From Debaryomyces hansenii CBS767 (taxonomy: Eukaryota; Ascomycota; Pichiomycetes; Serinales; Debaryomycetaceae): a DNA stretch of 64,000 bases. The notes under the pieces are model-generated. The model was given only the letters and a program-made list of their open reading frames with translations, made no database searches and was not told the DNA's origin. The stretch is taken from the NCBI RefSeq assembly GCF_000006445.2, contig NC_006045.2, forward strand, positions 372,001 to 436,000. The letters run 5' to 3'. This document shows positions 40,496 through 50,834 of the stretch, piece by piece. The position numbers were made by a program, and so were the translations under genes. Within the stretch, counting starts at the first letter, position 1, and each line of letters starts with the position of its first letter.

Positions 40496-41061
40496 ATACA
40501 AATACACAGTATAGACTGGAGAATAGCTCGAATTGACTTATGAAATACTAATCTGGTTATCTGTAAACAGGCGAATAAATAAGTCGTACAAAGCAGCGGT
40601 TGTTCACAATTGTAGAGTTTCGGCTGCAAGGTAGTTGAATTCAGTTTGCATGATAGTTCTATTTTGACAGGTATTTAATTTCAATTGTGTTTCAAGTTAC
40701 TTTAGATACAGCAGGATAAACAGATATTGGATACATTTGTCATATAGGAAAGTCAATTCTCATAGAATCAAATTATACAATATAGCAAATCCTGGACTAA
40801 TATGACAAGATTTGATATCAATAGCAATGCGATTATGCAAAATGAGATTTCTTTTTTATTAATAAGCTGCAGCAAATTTTGACGAAATTTTGACGCAAGT
40901 ATTCAACGTGAAGTCGTGATATGCATATATTTCTTTTTTTTTTCATTTCAAATCAAAGGATTCTTACTAATGAAATATTTTGAATATGTATAAATAGGTA
41001 TCCATTGGATACGAAATAGTAGCTTACTAGACTTTTTAATTATTCAATATAACGTAATACA
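40496..41061. other. Promoter region of OYE copy 2
   Basis: AT-rich spacer with a Yap1-type site (40964-40970) and TATAAATA at 40989-40996, 66 bp before the ATG. No frame of note. Confidence 0.55.
40964..40970. promoter_or_regulatory. Yap1-type site TTACTAA before OYE copy 2
   Basis: Exact TTACTAA, the preferred yeast AP-1 response element, 92 bp before the ATG and just upstream of the TATA box. Binding by a Yap1/Cap1 homologue is inferred. Confidence 0.6.
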
Positions 41062-42297
41062 ATGAGCGGAGTCCAAATTGCAGCATTAAAAGATACAGAC
41101 TTGTTCAAGCCTTTAAAAGTTGGTGAACACACATTATCTAACAAAGTGGTTTATCCACCAACTACCAGATTGAGAGCGTTAGATGACCACACACCTTCAG
41201 ATTTGGAATTGGAATATTATGATAAAAGATCGAAGTACGCTGGATCATTGTTAATTACCGAAGCAACTTTTGTATCTGAACAAGCTGGTTTATATAGCAA
41301 TGTACCAGGGATTTGGAACGAAAAACATGTCAAAGGATGGAAGGAAATAACCGATAGAATTCATGAAAACGGATCATTTATTTCTAGTCAGTTTTGGTTT
41401 TTAGGTAGAGTTGGTGATCCCCAATTGTTGAAGGATCGTGGGTTAGATTTTGTTGCTCCTTCAGCAATCTACCCAGACGACACTACAAAGGAAAAAGCTG
41501 AAGCTGCAGGTAACCCAATTAGAGCCTTAACAGAAAAAGAAATTCATGATATTATTTATGATACGTATACCAATGCAGCTAAGAATGCTATTGCAGCTGG
41601 TTTCGACTATATTGAACTCCATGCAGCCCACGGATATTTGCTTGATCAATTCTTGCAGCCAGCTACCAATCAAAGAACCGATAAATATGGTGGTAGTATC
41701 GAAAACAGAGCCAGATTTGTTTTAGAGTTAGTTGACCATTTAATTACTGTTGTTGGTGCAAACAGGTTGGCTATTAGAATCTCGCCATGGGCTAAATTTC
41801 AAGGTATGAAGGCTGAACAAGATTCTACTCATGCTGTAACCACATTCAGTTATCTATTACACGAGTTACAAAAGAGAGCAGATAATGGAAATGAACTTGC
41901 ATATGTATCGATTATTGAACCTCGTGTCCTGGGTATTATAGATGTCGAAAAGTCTCAACAAGTGGGTGATAATACCTTCGTTGGGCAAATTTGGAAGGGA
42001 ATCATCTTGAAGAGTGGTAATTATACTTATGATGCTCCTCATTTTAAGACTTTATTGCATGATATCAGTGATAACCGTACTATGGTAGGTTTCGCTAGGT
42101 ATTACACTTCCAATCCCGATTTAGTTAAGAGGTTATATGAGGGTTGGGATTTAACTCCATATGATAGGGACACTTTTTATGCCACTAACAATTGGGGTTA
42201 CAACACCTGGAACAACTACGATGAGAAGGCTGAAATTACCAAAGATGCTGAAATTAGTAGATTAGCAAAAGCTATAGAGGAAATTAAAGCCAACTGA
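41062..42297 (+). CDS. Old Yellow Enzyme (NADPH ene-reductase), copy 2
   Basis: 411 residues, ATG at 41062, colinear with copies 1 and 3. N-terminal [17 protein letters not shown] has Pro where copies 1 and 3 have Ala beside the flavin-contacting Thr. Active site [16 protein letters not shown] as in copy 1. Codon 290 (41929-41931) is CTG, so EPRV is followed by Ser rather than Leu under CUG-Ser decoding, which fits the polar residues of the other copies. It has a Yap1-type site and a TATA box close upstream. Confidence 0.93.
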   Translation: MSGVQIAALKDTDLFKPLKVGEHTLSNKVVYPPTTRLRALDDHTPSDLELEYYDKRSKYAGSLLITEATFVSEQAGLYSNVPGIWNEKHVKGWKEITDRIHENGSFISSQFWFLGRVGDPQLLKDRGLDFVAPSAIYPDDTTKEKAEAAGNPIRALTEKEIHDIIYDTYTNAAKNAIAAGFDYIELHAAHGYLLDQFLQPATNQRTDKYGGSIENRARFVLELVDHLITVVGANRLAIRISPWAKFQGMKAEQDSTHAVTTFSYLLHELQKRADNGNELAYVSIIEPRVLGIIDVEKSQQVGDNTFVGQIWKGIILKSGNYTYDAPHFKTLLHDISDNRTMVGFARYYTSNPDLVKRLYEGWDLTPYDRDTFYATNNWGYNTWNNYDEKAEITKDAEISRLAKAIEEIKAN

Positions 42298-42784
42298 ATA
42301 CTTTGCATAAATATATATATTGTATAACTTAATATTTTTATCTTCAAATTTTAACGACATGAGAATATTGAATCAGTTCCTAATTTTCGCCATACATATT
42401 AAATGCATTCTTAACATGTAAGATACTTTTTGTTGATGAGCGACTAGTATCTCTTTTTTGCAACCTAACAGCATTTTAACTTTAACACTACATAATCCTA
42501 CAAGTAAAACAATGCAAATATGAATAGATTGGAATCAGGTTTCCGTTGAATTAGATGTTTGGTTTACTCTGCAAAATTCTGTAACGAAGAAGAGTGCATT
42601 TTAACTTCCAATTCAAGTAATCTCTGTTGTCGGAATTGTGATTGATAGTCTCGGATAAAATAAACGCTTTTCTGATTAGTAATCTTGGATTGCTTTTTGT
42701 AATATATATATATAGTATACTGTTCTTATTTTGCAAGTGTCCTTCTGTTAAACAATTGGAATTTAGAATATAGAAATAATTGTC
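42298..42784. other. Promoter region of OYE copy 3
   Basis: AT-rich spacer with a Yap1-type site at 42676-42682 and a TATATATATATA stretch near 42702-42714, about 75 bp before the ATG. Confidence 0.55.
42676..42682. promoter_or_regulatory. Yap1-type site TTAGTAA before OYE copy 3
   Basis: Exact TTAGTAA (inverse of TTACTAA), 103 bp before the ATG, at nearly the same distance as the site of copy 2 although the surrounding spacers are not alike. Confidence 0.6.
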
Positions 42785-44020
42785 ATGACAGCTACTAAGA
42801 TATCACCATTGAAAGAAACAGATTTATTTAAGCCGATAAAGGTCGGTCAACACACTTTAACTAATAAGGTAACGTTTGCTCCTACTACTAGGAACAGAGC
42901 TTTGAAAGATCATACCCCTTCAGATTTGGAATTGGAATACTATGATAAGAGATCTAAATTTCCTGGATCATTATTAATCACAGAGGCTACTTTTGTATCT
43001 GAACAAGGTGGATTGTATGCCAATGTTCCAGGAATTTGGAATGACAAGCACGTTAATGCATGGAAGAGGATTACTGATAAGGTCCATCAAAACGGTTCAT
43101 TCATTTCGTGCCAATTTTGGTTTTTAGGTAGAGTTGCTGATCCTAAGTTATTAAAAGAACACGGTTTAGATTTGGTCTCCTCATCTGCTCTTTATCCTAA
43201 TGATGACTTTAAGAAGAAAGCTGAGACAGCTGGAAACCCAGTTAGAGCTTTGACAGAGCAAGAAATCCACGATCTTATTTATGATAGCTATACCAAGGCA
43301 GCCAAGAATGCTATGGCTGCAGGGTTTGACTATATCGAACTTCATTCCGCTCATGGTTACTTGCTTGATCAATTCTTGCAACCTGCTACGAACGAGAGAA
43401 CCGATAAGTATGGCGGCAGTGTCGAAAACAGAGCTAGATTTTTATTAGAGTTGATAGATCAATTGATTACCATTGTTGGTGCCAACAAATTAGCTATCAG
43501 AATCTCACCTTGGGCTAAATTTCAAGGTATGAAGGCTGAACAAGATTCGACTCATCCTATTACTACATTTAGCTACGTTTTGCATGAATTACAAAAGAGA
43601 GCAGACAACGGTAACGAATTTGCTTATGTCTCTATTGTTGAGCCTAGAGTTCAAGGTAATGTTGACGTTGACAAATCCGAACAGAAGGGTGATAACACTT
43701 TTGTTGAACAAATTTGGAAGGGTATCATCTTGAAGAGTGGTAATTATACTTATGATGCTCCTCATTTCAACACTTTGCTTAACGATATTAGTGATAATCG
43801 TACGTTGGTCGGTTTTTCCAGATATTATACATCCAATCCCGATTTAGTCAAGAGATTGTATGAAGGTTGGGATTTGACGCCATATGATAGAGATACTTTC
43901 TACACTAACAATAACTGGCGTTATAATACTTGGACTAACTATAATGAAAAAGATGAAGTTAACAAAGATGCAGAAATTGAAAGACTTGCACAAGCTATAG
44001 AAGGAATTAAAGTTAAATAG
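42785..44020 (+). CDS. Old Yellow Enzyme (NADPH ene-reductase), copy 3
   Basis: 411 residues, ATG at 42785. The most diverged of the three in its 5' two thirds ([48 protein letters not shown]), but 146 bp at 43712-43857 are identical to copy 1 at all silent sites and the similarity continues toward the end. All flavin- and substrate-binding positions seen in the other copies are kept, including the His-His pair. It is followed by the convergent SDR gene. Confidence 0.93.
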   Translation: MTATKISPLKETDLFKPIKVGQHTLTNKVTFAPTTRNRALKDHTPSDLELEYYDKRSKFPGSLLITEATFVSEQGGLYANVPGIWNDKHVNAWKRITDKVHQNGSFISCQFWFLGRVADPKLLKEHGLDLVSSSALYPNDDFKKKAETAGNPVRALTEQEIHDLIYDSYTKAAKNAMAAGFDYIELHSAHGYLLDQFLQPATNERTDKYGGSVENRARFLLELIDQLITIVGANKLAIRISPWAKFQGMKAEQDSTHPITTFSYVLHELQKRADNGNEFAYVSIVEPRVQGNVDVDKSEQKGDNTFVEQIWKGIILKSGNYTYDAPHFNTLLNDISDNRTLVGFSRYYTSNPDLVKRLYEGWDLTPYDRDTFYTNNNWRYNTWTNYNEKDEVNKDAEIERLAQAIEGIKVK

Positions 44021-44439
44021 AACTATAGAGAATATCACGACATTTTAAAGTATACCAAGTTGATGTAGTGAACCACAATGTATTAGATCTAAAGGAATTT
44101 ATTGTAGGTATAACTCTTTCGTGATTAAGATAACTATCAATGGGAAGAATGGAATGGAAACAATTCAGCTTATTTAGTAATACGATAAAACTCATGTATA
44201 ATATTGGAAACGATAGGCAACAAGTATCCTTTCCAATGTCTTTGGACTGGGTAATCAAAAATTTTAATGAATCAACTATTCTTCTTTTAAAAAAGAGTAT
44301 ATCCCTTTCTCTTCACTTAATCCATATTTTATATTTATATGTCGCTTTATATCCTTATCTTCTTCATTGAACATCAGTATCTTTATTCGAACATAATTCG
44401 ATATATAATCTAATAACTAAATAACTGATAATACAGAAA
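44021..44439. other. Convergent spacer OYE copy 3 / SDR
   Basis: Holds the two 3' ends. A 76-codon ATG frame at 44140 is hydrophobic toward its end but resembles nothing and lies where no promoter is expected. Nothing else seen. Confidence 0.45.
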
Positions 44440-45198
44440 CTACCATGGAAGTTCTGAACCATCATAACTAATAAATTTTCCATTATCATCGGTACTCAAT
44501 TTATCGATTACACTAAGCAAGGACGAGGCACTAGTCTCTGGGTTGATAACTAATCCTTCGATTGCATCCTTAAGATGTGGTGCAGATTTAAGTATTCTGC
44601 TCTTACCATGATTTCCCATATCTGTTGAAACCATTCCTGGATGAACAGCTACCACAGTAAAACCCTGCTCTCGTAACTCGAAACTAATTTCTTTAGTAGT
44701 ATAATTTAAGGCAGCCTTGGATTGACCATACGCAGAAACACTAGCATCAAAAAAGCCTCCAATCGAACCCACAAGACTGGAGATGAAGATAATCTGCTTG
44801 TCGTTCCCTTTTGCAAGAAGTGGATAGAATGCCTGATACAGAAATATACTTCCGAGAACATTTGTTTTCCAATGACTAGTCCAAAGTTCTTCATCAGTCT
44901 CTAAAACAGTCTTATAACTATCTGCAATAGCTGCATTAGAAATAAAGACATCAATTCCTTCAGCAATTTTTGCAACTTCTCCTGCGGCATCTAAGTTACT
45001 CTGCTTCGAAGAAACATCTAATTTAACTACGTGAACATTAGAATTCGATTTAATTAATTTGTTTAATTCAGTGGCGTCTTCTGGTTTTCTTGCGGTTGTA
45101 ATCACCACGTTATTCTCTCTTTCGCTAAGCTCTTTAACAAGGTTGAACCCAATACCCCTATTTCCACCTGTAATAAAATATACTGTTTGTTTTGTCAT
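44440..45198 (-). CDS. Short-chain dehydrogenase/reductase, C-factor/carbonyl-reductase-like
   Basis: 252 residues, ATG at 45198. Classical SDR: cofactor loop TGGNRGIGFNLVKEL at residue 10, followed by TARKP where Arg favours NADPH, then LDVSS, SNAAI, catalytic Ser in IIFISSLVGSIGG and the YGQSK (Tyr-x3-Lys) pair, then VHPGMVSTDMG. Similar fungal enzymes reduce aldehydes and ketones, but the substrate is not known. It ends the run of NADPH reductases and has a Yap1-type site about 280 bp upstream. Confidence 0.88.
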   Translation of the reverse strand: MTKQTVYFITGGNRGIGFNLVKELSERENNVVITTARKPEDATELNKLIKSNSNVHVVKLDVSSKQSNLDAAGEVAKIAEGIDVFISNAAIADSYKTVLETDEELWTSHWKTNVLGSIFLYQAFYPLLAKGNDKQIIFISSLVGSIGGFFDASVSAYGQSKAALNYTTKEISFELREQGFTVVAVHPGMVSTDMGNHGKSRILKSAPHLKDAIEGLVINPETSASSLLSVIDKLSTDDNGKFISYDGSELPW

Positions 45199-46303
45199 TT
45201 TGCAACTTGTTTTATACTCTCAATTCTTTTCACTTAGAATAAAGCTTATAATTCTTTTCATCTCATCTTTCAGTAAACAACCTTACATCCTTTTATAGCT
45301 TTTTCTTGTAGATGTATTAGTAATGATATAATCATAGGTTCCGGTTATGGTTTATTTCATTTGTCTTGTTGGCTTCTGAAATTACGCTTGTCAAATTATC
45401 TCCGGTACATATGGACTAATCGGGCAATATCCGAATATACTTGATGCCTAATCCTTCGGCTCCGGATACTCGTAGCTGACTAAAGGTCATCTGACTTAGC
45501 CAGCCACATGATTATCTCCTTCTTTTACTGTTGGCTTATGTATGAGCTGCTATCATAAAAATGGTTTGTGGATGCTTCCGCAAATATGCGAAATCATCTA
45601 TCACTAAAACAGGTAAATCCGCAGCTTGCATCTTGTAGTACAAAGTACGATTAATTGTGGAAATCAGCTTGTTCCTTAATCCTGCTTTATACGCCATTTT
45701 AATTAATTCAGTGTCAGTCCGCAGAAATGTTACTTCTAATTATTAACAAAATAGAATTGGACGGACTTGTACTGCGTTATTTATCATTAAGATATTAACC
45801 CGAAAACATACTGTCTTATAATTATAGTAAAGTACAGGGACTGATCATTGAAATATCAAGACCCTTGGCAATAGAGAAGTTATATATAATTGTCAAATAT
45901 TGAAAAAAAAATGGGTTAAAAATGGGTTTGATGTACAACATACTTTCATTTTAATTTTATCATACATGAGACACTGGGAAATTTGCAATATATTTCTGAA
46001 TAGATTATAAAGCATTAACCCTTAGATATTCTCCAAGTTAACAGGGATCTTAGAAAATATTCTAGCGATATGAACAAATTTAGAAATCAGAAATGAACTT
46101 GGACACCAGAACACCTGTCAAGAAGTATATGTCTTCTCATATTTAGAAACTAGCTGTAGTCACAACGTTAAATAAGTAATAGCTGCTAAATAAACTACAA
46201 CCAAGATTATATAAGCAGTCACAATTTTTTTTCTCATTCATCTGAAAAATTAGAATAACTAATAATCTACACTAGTATCAGAGTCATAACGGAATAAAAT
46301 ACG
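45199..46303. other. Divergent promoter SDR / CBP3
   Basis: A 1.1-kb spacer without a supported gene. The half near the SDR has the Yap1-type site at 45477-45483 and several CGG/CCG triplets between about 45400 and 45470 (for instance CTCCGG twice), as in zinc-cluster promoters. The half near CBP3 is AT-rich with a TGAAAAATTA close to the RRPE element at about 46242. Confidence 0.5.
45477..45483. promoter_or_regulatory. Yap1-type site TGACTAA upstream of the SDR gene
   Basis: TGACTAA is an accepted variant of the yeast AP-1 element (TKACTAA), 279 bp before the SDR ATG. A single heptamer can occur by chance. Confidence 0.45.
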
Positions 46304-47302
46304 ATGTTAAGCAAACATTCAATAATATATAAAAGAGCCATTGCTATCAATAGAAATCTTTCAACCAGCCCAATAGTAAGGTTTCAGAATAAGAATAATT
46401 TCTTGAATCAACTTCAAGATAATGAGATAAGTGCACCATCTAAATTAGCTCAGGAATCAACATTGCCAAAAGCTCCACAAGTTTCAGATTCTAAGAAACC
46501 ACCACGTCAACCTACCGCTAAATCACCCTTCAAATCTTCTAATAAAATTGAAAATGACCCAAACTTTCAAATGGTTCAATGGAAACAAAATATTGGTCAG
46601 TGGATTGTCAAGGTTTTCAAGATAGATATGGATCGTTCTAGAGCAGGACCTGTTGCTGGATCCGAATATTTTGGGGAATGTAAGAGACAGGGGATGCACT
46701 ATCCCAACGAGCCTCTCTCCGAAACTGCTAAGTTTTATTACGAGACATTGAACTTACCTCAATCATTCGCACAACACTTTCAAATTACTGCATTACATTA
46801 TTGGATTTTGTCGGTAAGAATGAGAGCGATGCCTTTTAAATATGGAAGAAATTATCAACAGAAATTGGTAGATAGAATCTTTAGAGACATGGAATTGAGA
46901 ATGGCTGAAGAATTAAAAATTAACTCCAATAGAATTATCGAAGGATATTTGAAAGATTTCCATACTCAATTATTAGGTTCAGTGTTGTCTTATGACGAAG
47001 GTTTGATGACAGACGATATCACCCTAGCAAGCGCATTATGGAGAAACGTCTTTAACGGCAATCCAAACGCAGATATGAGACATATTGAAGCATTACTCGA
47101 ATATGTCAGATCTCAGTTGTACGTATTGAACAAAATGAGTGACAGAGAATTTGGTTTTGGTAACTTCAAATTTGTTGCTCCAGATGAAGTTGTTAAGCCG
47201 TTAACCAAGGCGCAGGAGGAAGAGTTGAGAGCTAATGCTAAGATAGAATTCGCAAACAAAACATTACCCTCCCAACAAAGTGTTTTGTCACTCGATGAAT
47301 AA
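46304..47302 (+). CDS. CBP3: Cytochrome b translation/assembly factor Cbp3
   Basis: Cbp3 with Cbp6 binds the mitoribosome exit tunnel and receives new cytochrome b for complex III. 332 residues (budding yeast 335), ATG at 46304. The N-terminus IIYKRAIAINRNLSTSPIVRF is a clear presequence. The ubiquinol-cytochrome c chaperone domain fills residues ~95-300: GPVAGSEYFGECKRQGMHYP, TALHYWILSVRMRAMP, YGRNYQQKLVDRIFRDME, SYDEGLMTDDITLASALWRN. It converges with the acetyltransferase gene 50 bp away over a TA repeat. Confidence 0.95.
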   Translation: MLSKHSIIYKRAIAINRNLSTSPIVRFQNKNNFLNQLQDNEISAPSKLAQESTLPKAPQVSDSKKPPRQPTAKSPFKSSNKIENDPNFQMVQWKQNIGQWIVKVFKIDMDRSRAGPVAGSEYFGECKRQGMHYPNEPLSETAKFYYETLNLPQSFAQHFQITALHYWILSVRMRAMPFKYGRNYQQKLVDRIFRDMELRMAEELKINSNRIIEGYLKDFHTQLLGSVLSYDEGLMTDDITLASALWRNVFNGNPNADMRHIEALLEYVRSQLYVLNKMSDREFGFGNFKFVAPDEVVKPLTKAQEEELRANAKIEFANKTLPSQQSVLSLDE

Positions 47303-47352
47303 ATTAATTATTATATTTCAATCTTGTATATATATATATATTTAATTAATGA

Positions 47353-48159
47353 TTATAATTTAGCTTGTGAGTTGCCGGTATTTTCATCTTGAGTCCAGTC
47401 ATAGCCTGAAGATCCTCGAATCATTACATTCATTGTTGCAAAATCCTTGCCTTCCATGCTGTTCTCGGGTTCTTTAGTGCCTAATATAATATCCTCGTAA
47501 AATCTAAATCCAAATCTTTCATAAATAGGTAGATTACTTTTGCTTGAACTTTCTAAGTATGATATGTTATTTGGTGACTTATCGATATGGTTTTCAAACA
47601 TATAATCGAACATTAACCTTACATTTCCCTTCCCTCTAGCACTCTCCAATGATCCCAAATATACAAGCGTAAAGACACCCTTGTTTCTGAATCTTGAATC
47701 TGTTTCTAATATTCTTTCAAAAGTGTCATGCAATAACGGTAACATTCCGTTAAATACTTTCTGCCGGCCTTCTTCATTATTTATGTCCCATACTTTGCCG
47801 TATCCTGCTTCCATCAAATTTGCAAACGAATCTAAGCCTGCCTTACATGAGTCGGGTGTTGACCATACACCAACAGTATCAAAACCAGCTTCTGTCTCGT
47901 TGATCCCTAAAACAATACCTTTCAAAATATGCTGCTTCACGTATGCCTCATATAGTGTTAATTCTAAAAAATCTTTTTCATTCTGACCTTCGACATGCGA
48001 TACTAGTAAATTCGCCAAAGCATCTTCTCTGAATGATTGGAATAGTGTCGTTGCAGCTTTTTTTGTGTCTTCTACACCAAGCACCCGGATATTTTTGTAA
48101 TGGTCTGTATTAAATTTTATCTTATCTTCTGATTTTGAATCAGTTTGAGATATCGACAT
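47353..48159 (-). CDS. GNAT-family N-acetyltransferase, substrate unknown
   Basis: 268 residues, ATG at 48159. GNAT fold: VFTLVYLGSLESARGKGNVRLMFDYMF with the acetyl-CoA loop (here ARGKGN, a degenerate Q/R-x-x-G-x-G/A), then SYLESSSKSNLPIYERFGFRFYE, the strand-helix that ends most GNAT domains. The N-terminal ~140 residues (ATTLFQSFREDALANLL) are typical of the fungal family of uncharacterised GNAT proteins. No targeting signal is seen. Confidence 0.8.
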   Translation of the reverse strand: MSISQTDSKSEDKIKFNTDHYKNIRVLGVEDTKKAATTLFQSFREDALANLLVSHVEGQNEKDFLELTLYEAYVKQHILKGIVLGINETEAGFDTVGVWSTPDSCKAGLDSFANLMEAGYGKVWDINNEEGRQKVFNGMLPLLHDTFERILETDSRFRNKGVFTLVYLGSLESARGKGNVRLMFDYMFENHIDKSPNNISYLESSSKSNLPIYERFGFRFYEDIILGTKEPENSMEGKDFATMNVMIRGSSGYDWTQDENTGNSQAKL

Positions 48160-48592
48160 GCTAAAATTATTGAGATTATGAATCTATGCTATTTTTACTT
48201 TTATGATCATATCCACCGTGATATTAATGCAAAATCGATATGGTTGATCTGCGATAGTATCAAGTGCTTCGCTCTTCTTTTATAGACCTTCGGCAATTAT
48301 TACTTGATTTGGACAGCGCCGTGTCAAAGGATAAAACTTCCCAATTAGGCATGTTCCGCTAAAAGATTAGATTGGTATTGTTATCAATACTTAGAAGAGT
48401 GGCTATATGCGGAGACCAACCTTGAATCATTGAAGAAGAGGTTACTAGTATTTATCGGCTATTCGAGCATGCTTGAGATATTTTCAATTTGGAATCCAGT
48501 TTTTTGCGAAAGCTTTCGGCATGCATGCTACATGGTGTTTACTATAATGTATATTATATATTATGTAAATGGTCAAAGTAGACAAGATAGAC
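48160..48592. other. Spacer between SRP72 and the acetyltransferase
   Basis: Upstream of the acetyltransferase and behind the 3' end of SRP72. No motif or frame I can support. Confidence 0.45.
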
Positions 48593-50557
48593 TTATTTCT
48601 TACCCTTCTTCTTCTTCTTCTTGTTTTTATTGGAGCTGGTATTAGTTGCATTTGATACACTGCTCGATGCAACAGCTGGGGTTTCTACAGCACCTTGGTG
48701 TCCACCCAGTTTCTTCTTCAATTCTTTCTTAGATGGTTTGTAGTAAGATCTAACCTTCATTGGTAACCATCTTTCCTTATCTAACGAGTCTGCATTGAAT
48801 TCTGCATCAGGCTTTACGACTTTAGTGGAAGAAAACTTCGGCTTTCTGTTTTTCTTTATGACCTTGTTTACAGAAGGCTTTGGTTTGGTGATCGGTTTTT
48901 GTTGCTCCTTGATTGGGATCAAAGTTTCGATACTTGTTGCTAACAATTCGTCAATTGGTTGGGTGGAGGAAGTCAACTTTGAAATAGGCGATAAATTTGA
49001 ATTCGAAGAATTATTTAAAACGGTGGAAACAAGTTCATCATCAGGGTTAATTTGATTTAATAAATTGAACAACTTCGATGAATTTTCATTCTGTAAGATC
49101 AATAATTTGAAGCCAATGATCTTGACAAAGTTATAGTAATTAACATCGTCTTGGATTACATTATGATCGGTACTCACAAACTTTTCCACAAGATTATTGA
49201 ATAAAATTTCCAAGTTCTTGGTCAAATTTAATTCTTCATAGAGCTTAATTAATACACCAATTAACCCTGGTAAAATTTTTTCGTTGTCAAATTGGTCGTT
49301 GCTGATTTTCTCCAAAGCAATCATGGATTGGTCAAAACGGTTTTGCTTTGAATTTATGAAAACTAATAATAATGTGGCTGCAATAACCTGTTGATCGACT
49401 TTATTATTAGAAACAAATTTAAATAGTTTCTTACAAATTTGCTTGTGATTTAATGAATTTGAAAGGTCATTAATATCAATACTTAACTGAGTTAACACCT
49501 TGTACATAACAGGGGTGTAATCTCCTGGGAAATCTTCTAACCATTGATCTATTGATTTAGAATTCAAGTATGAAGACTTATTTGATAAACTTCCGGAAAA
49601 AAACGACAACAACAAGTGATTCTTAATTAGTACATGATATTGCGGCTTCGTTAACTTTTGTTGTAAATGATGTAAGTTGTATTGGTAATTTAATTCACGA
49701 TGCATAAAATTAACATTGTCGTTGCTTTTACCGGTTATTGAATAATGATTATTTGATAAGATCAACTTGACAATTAAATCATTAATAGGTTCAAGTTCCA
49801 ACTCCTTCAAAATTTTCAAAGCCTCGTCCGTCTTATTGGTAATTTGAAGAATATAGGCTGTAGTTAATTTTATTGGAGCCAATTCTAACAACACGTCTTC
49901 ATGTAATAAGTCACTCTGATCCTGACATTTCTGTTCTGCCTTATCAAGTAAAACTAATGCTGTAGCATATTCTCCTCTTGATAAATGGACTAAAGAATCG
50001 TTAAATAATAAATCGTACGATTCTTCGATTGACGAATTAGTCAACGACAGAACATCAACCAAATCCATCAAGTTTTGCTGGTGAATAATTGCCCTTTCGT
50101 TGCATGATAAGTCCAACGAATTATCCATCTCTTTGTTAGATTGAATCAATTGCACGTATAATTCTAATGCTTTTGCACTATTACCATTTCTATAGTAGTC
50201 TTGGGCCACAATATGATTCAAAGCTCTTGACAATATAGGGTTATTTGAAAAATCATCGTTATTGTAAATGTCTAACAATAATTTAGAGTTGCCAGTCTTG
50301 TAATAGATATATGCTTTTTCAAGGACGAATTCAGTATGTACATCTTCTGGAACTTGCTTGATTAATTCAAATGCTTTGTAGTACCTATCTAAATTAATTA
50401 ATGCAACAAGACAATTATGAAAAGATATTAAGTCATTAAAATGTTTGATATTTGATAAATATTGGTACGATACATCGTATATTGTTTCGTGTTCCGATAC
50501 ACTATGAGCGGATGAAACATTCAAGCTCTTAAATGCTTGGACAATAGAGTTTGACAT
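48593..50557 (-). CDS. SRP72: Signal recognition particle subunit Srp72
   Basis: Srp72 is the largest SRP protein and binds SRP RNA with Srp68. 654 residues (budding yeast 640), ATG at 50557. The body is built of TPR-like helical repeats (for example YHFNDLISFHNCLVALINL-type helices and ALVLLDKAEQKC near 200). The C-terminal SRP72 RNA-binding motif DKERWLPMKVRSYYKPSKKE lies near residue 590 and is followed by a Ser-rich then poly-Lys tail (KNKKKKKKGKK). Confidence 0.94.
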   Translation of the reverse strand: MSNSIVQAFKSLNVSSAHSVSEHETIYDVSYQYLSNIKHFNDLISFHNCLVALINLDRYYKAFELIKQVPEDVHTEFVLEKAYIYYKTGNSKLLLDIYNNDDFSNNPILSRALNHIVAQDYYRNGNSAKALELYVQLIQSNKEMDNSLDLSCNERAIIHQQNLMDLVDVLSLTNSSIEESYDLLFNDSLVHLSRGEYATALVLLDKAEQKCQDQSDLLHEDVLLELAPIKLTTAYILQITNKTDEALKILKELELEPINDLIVKLILSNNHYSITGKSNDNVNFMHRELNYQYNLHHLQQKLTKPQYHVLIKNHLLLSFFSGSLSNKSSYLNSKSIDQWLEDFPGDYTPVMYKVLTQLSIDINDLSNSLNHKQICKKLFKFVSNNKVDQQVIAATLLLVFINSKQNRFDQSMIALEKISNDQFDNEKILPGLIGVLIKLYEELNLTKNLEILFNNLVEKFVSTDHNVIQDDVNYYNFVKIIGFKLLILQNENSSKLFNLLNQINPDDELVSTVLNNSSNSNLSPISKLTSSTQPIDELLATSIETLIPIKEQQKPITKPKPSVNKVIKKNRKPKFSSTKVVKPDAEFNADSLDKERWLPMKVRSYYKPSKKELKKKLGGHQGAVETPAVASSSVSNATNTSSNKNKKKKKKGKK

Positions 50558-50834
50558 GGCTACTTGGTTGAATTCATCAATATAGGGTTAATTTCGTACT
50601 CAAGTTGAATTTTTCATCGACCGACACTTGAAATAATATTACACAAAAATATGTCCAAAAAGACTGTATATAATACAGGGTATAAAGTTATACAAATCAT
50701 AAGGCATCGAAACTAAAAGGGGTATCAAGTTGTTACCGGGCTCTCTAGTTATGTAGATATCAAGTATAACGAATTAGAAGACAAATGGGTATCATAAAAT
50801 CTAGTAGAAGTAAATAAAAAATTAATGCAAGTGG

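Noticed and set aside
44140..44370. 76-codon plus-strand ATG frame between OYE copy 3 and the SDR gene
   Set aside because: It lies between two convergent 3' ends, has no recognisable domain and poor codon choice.
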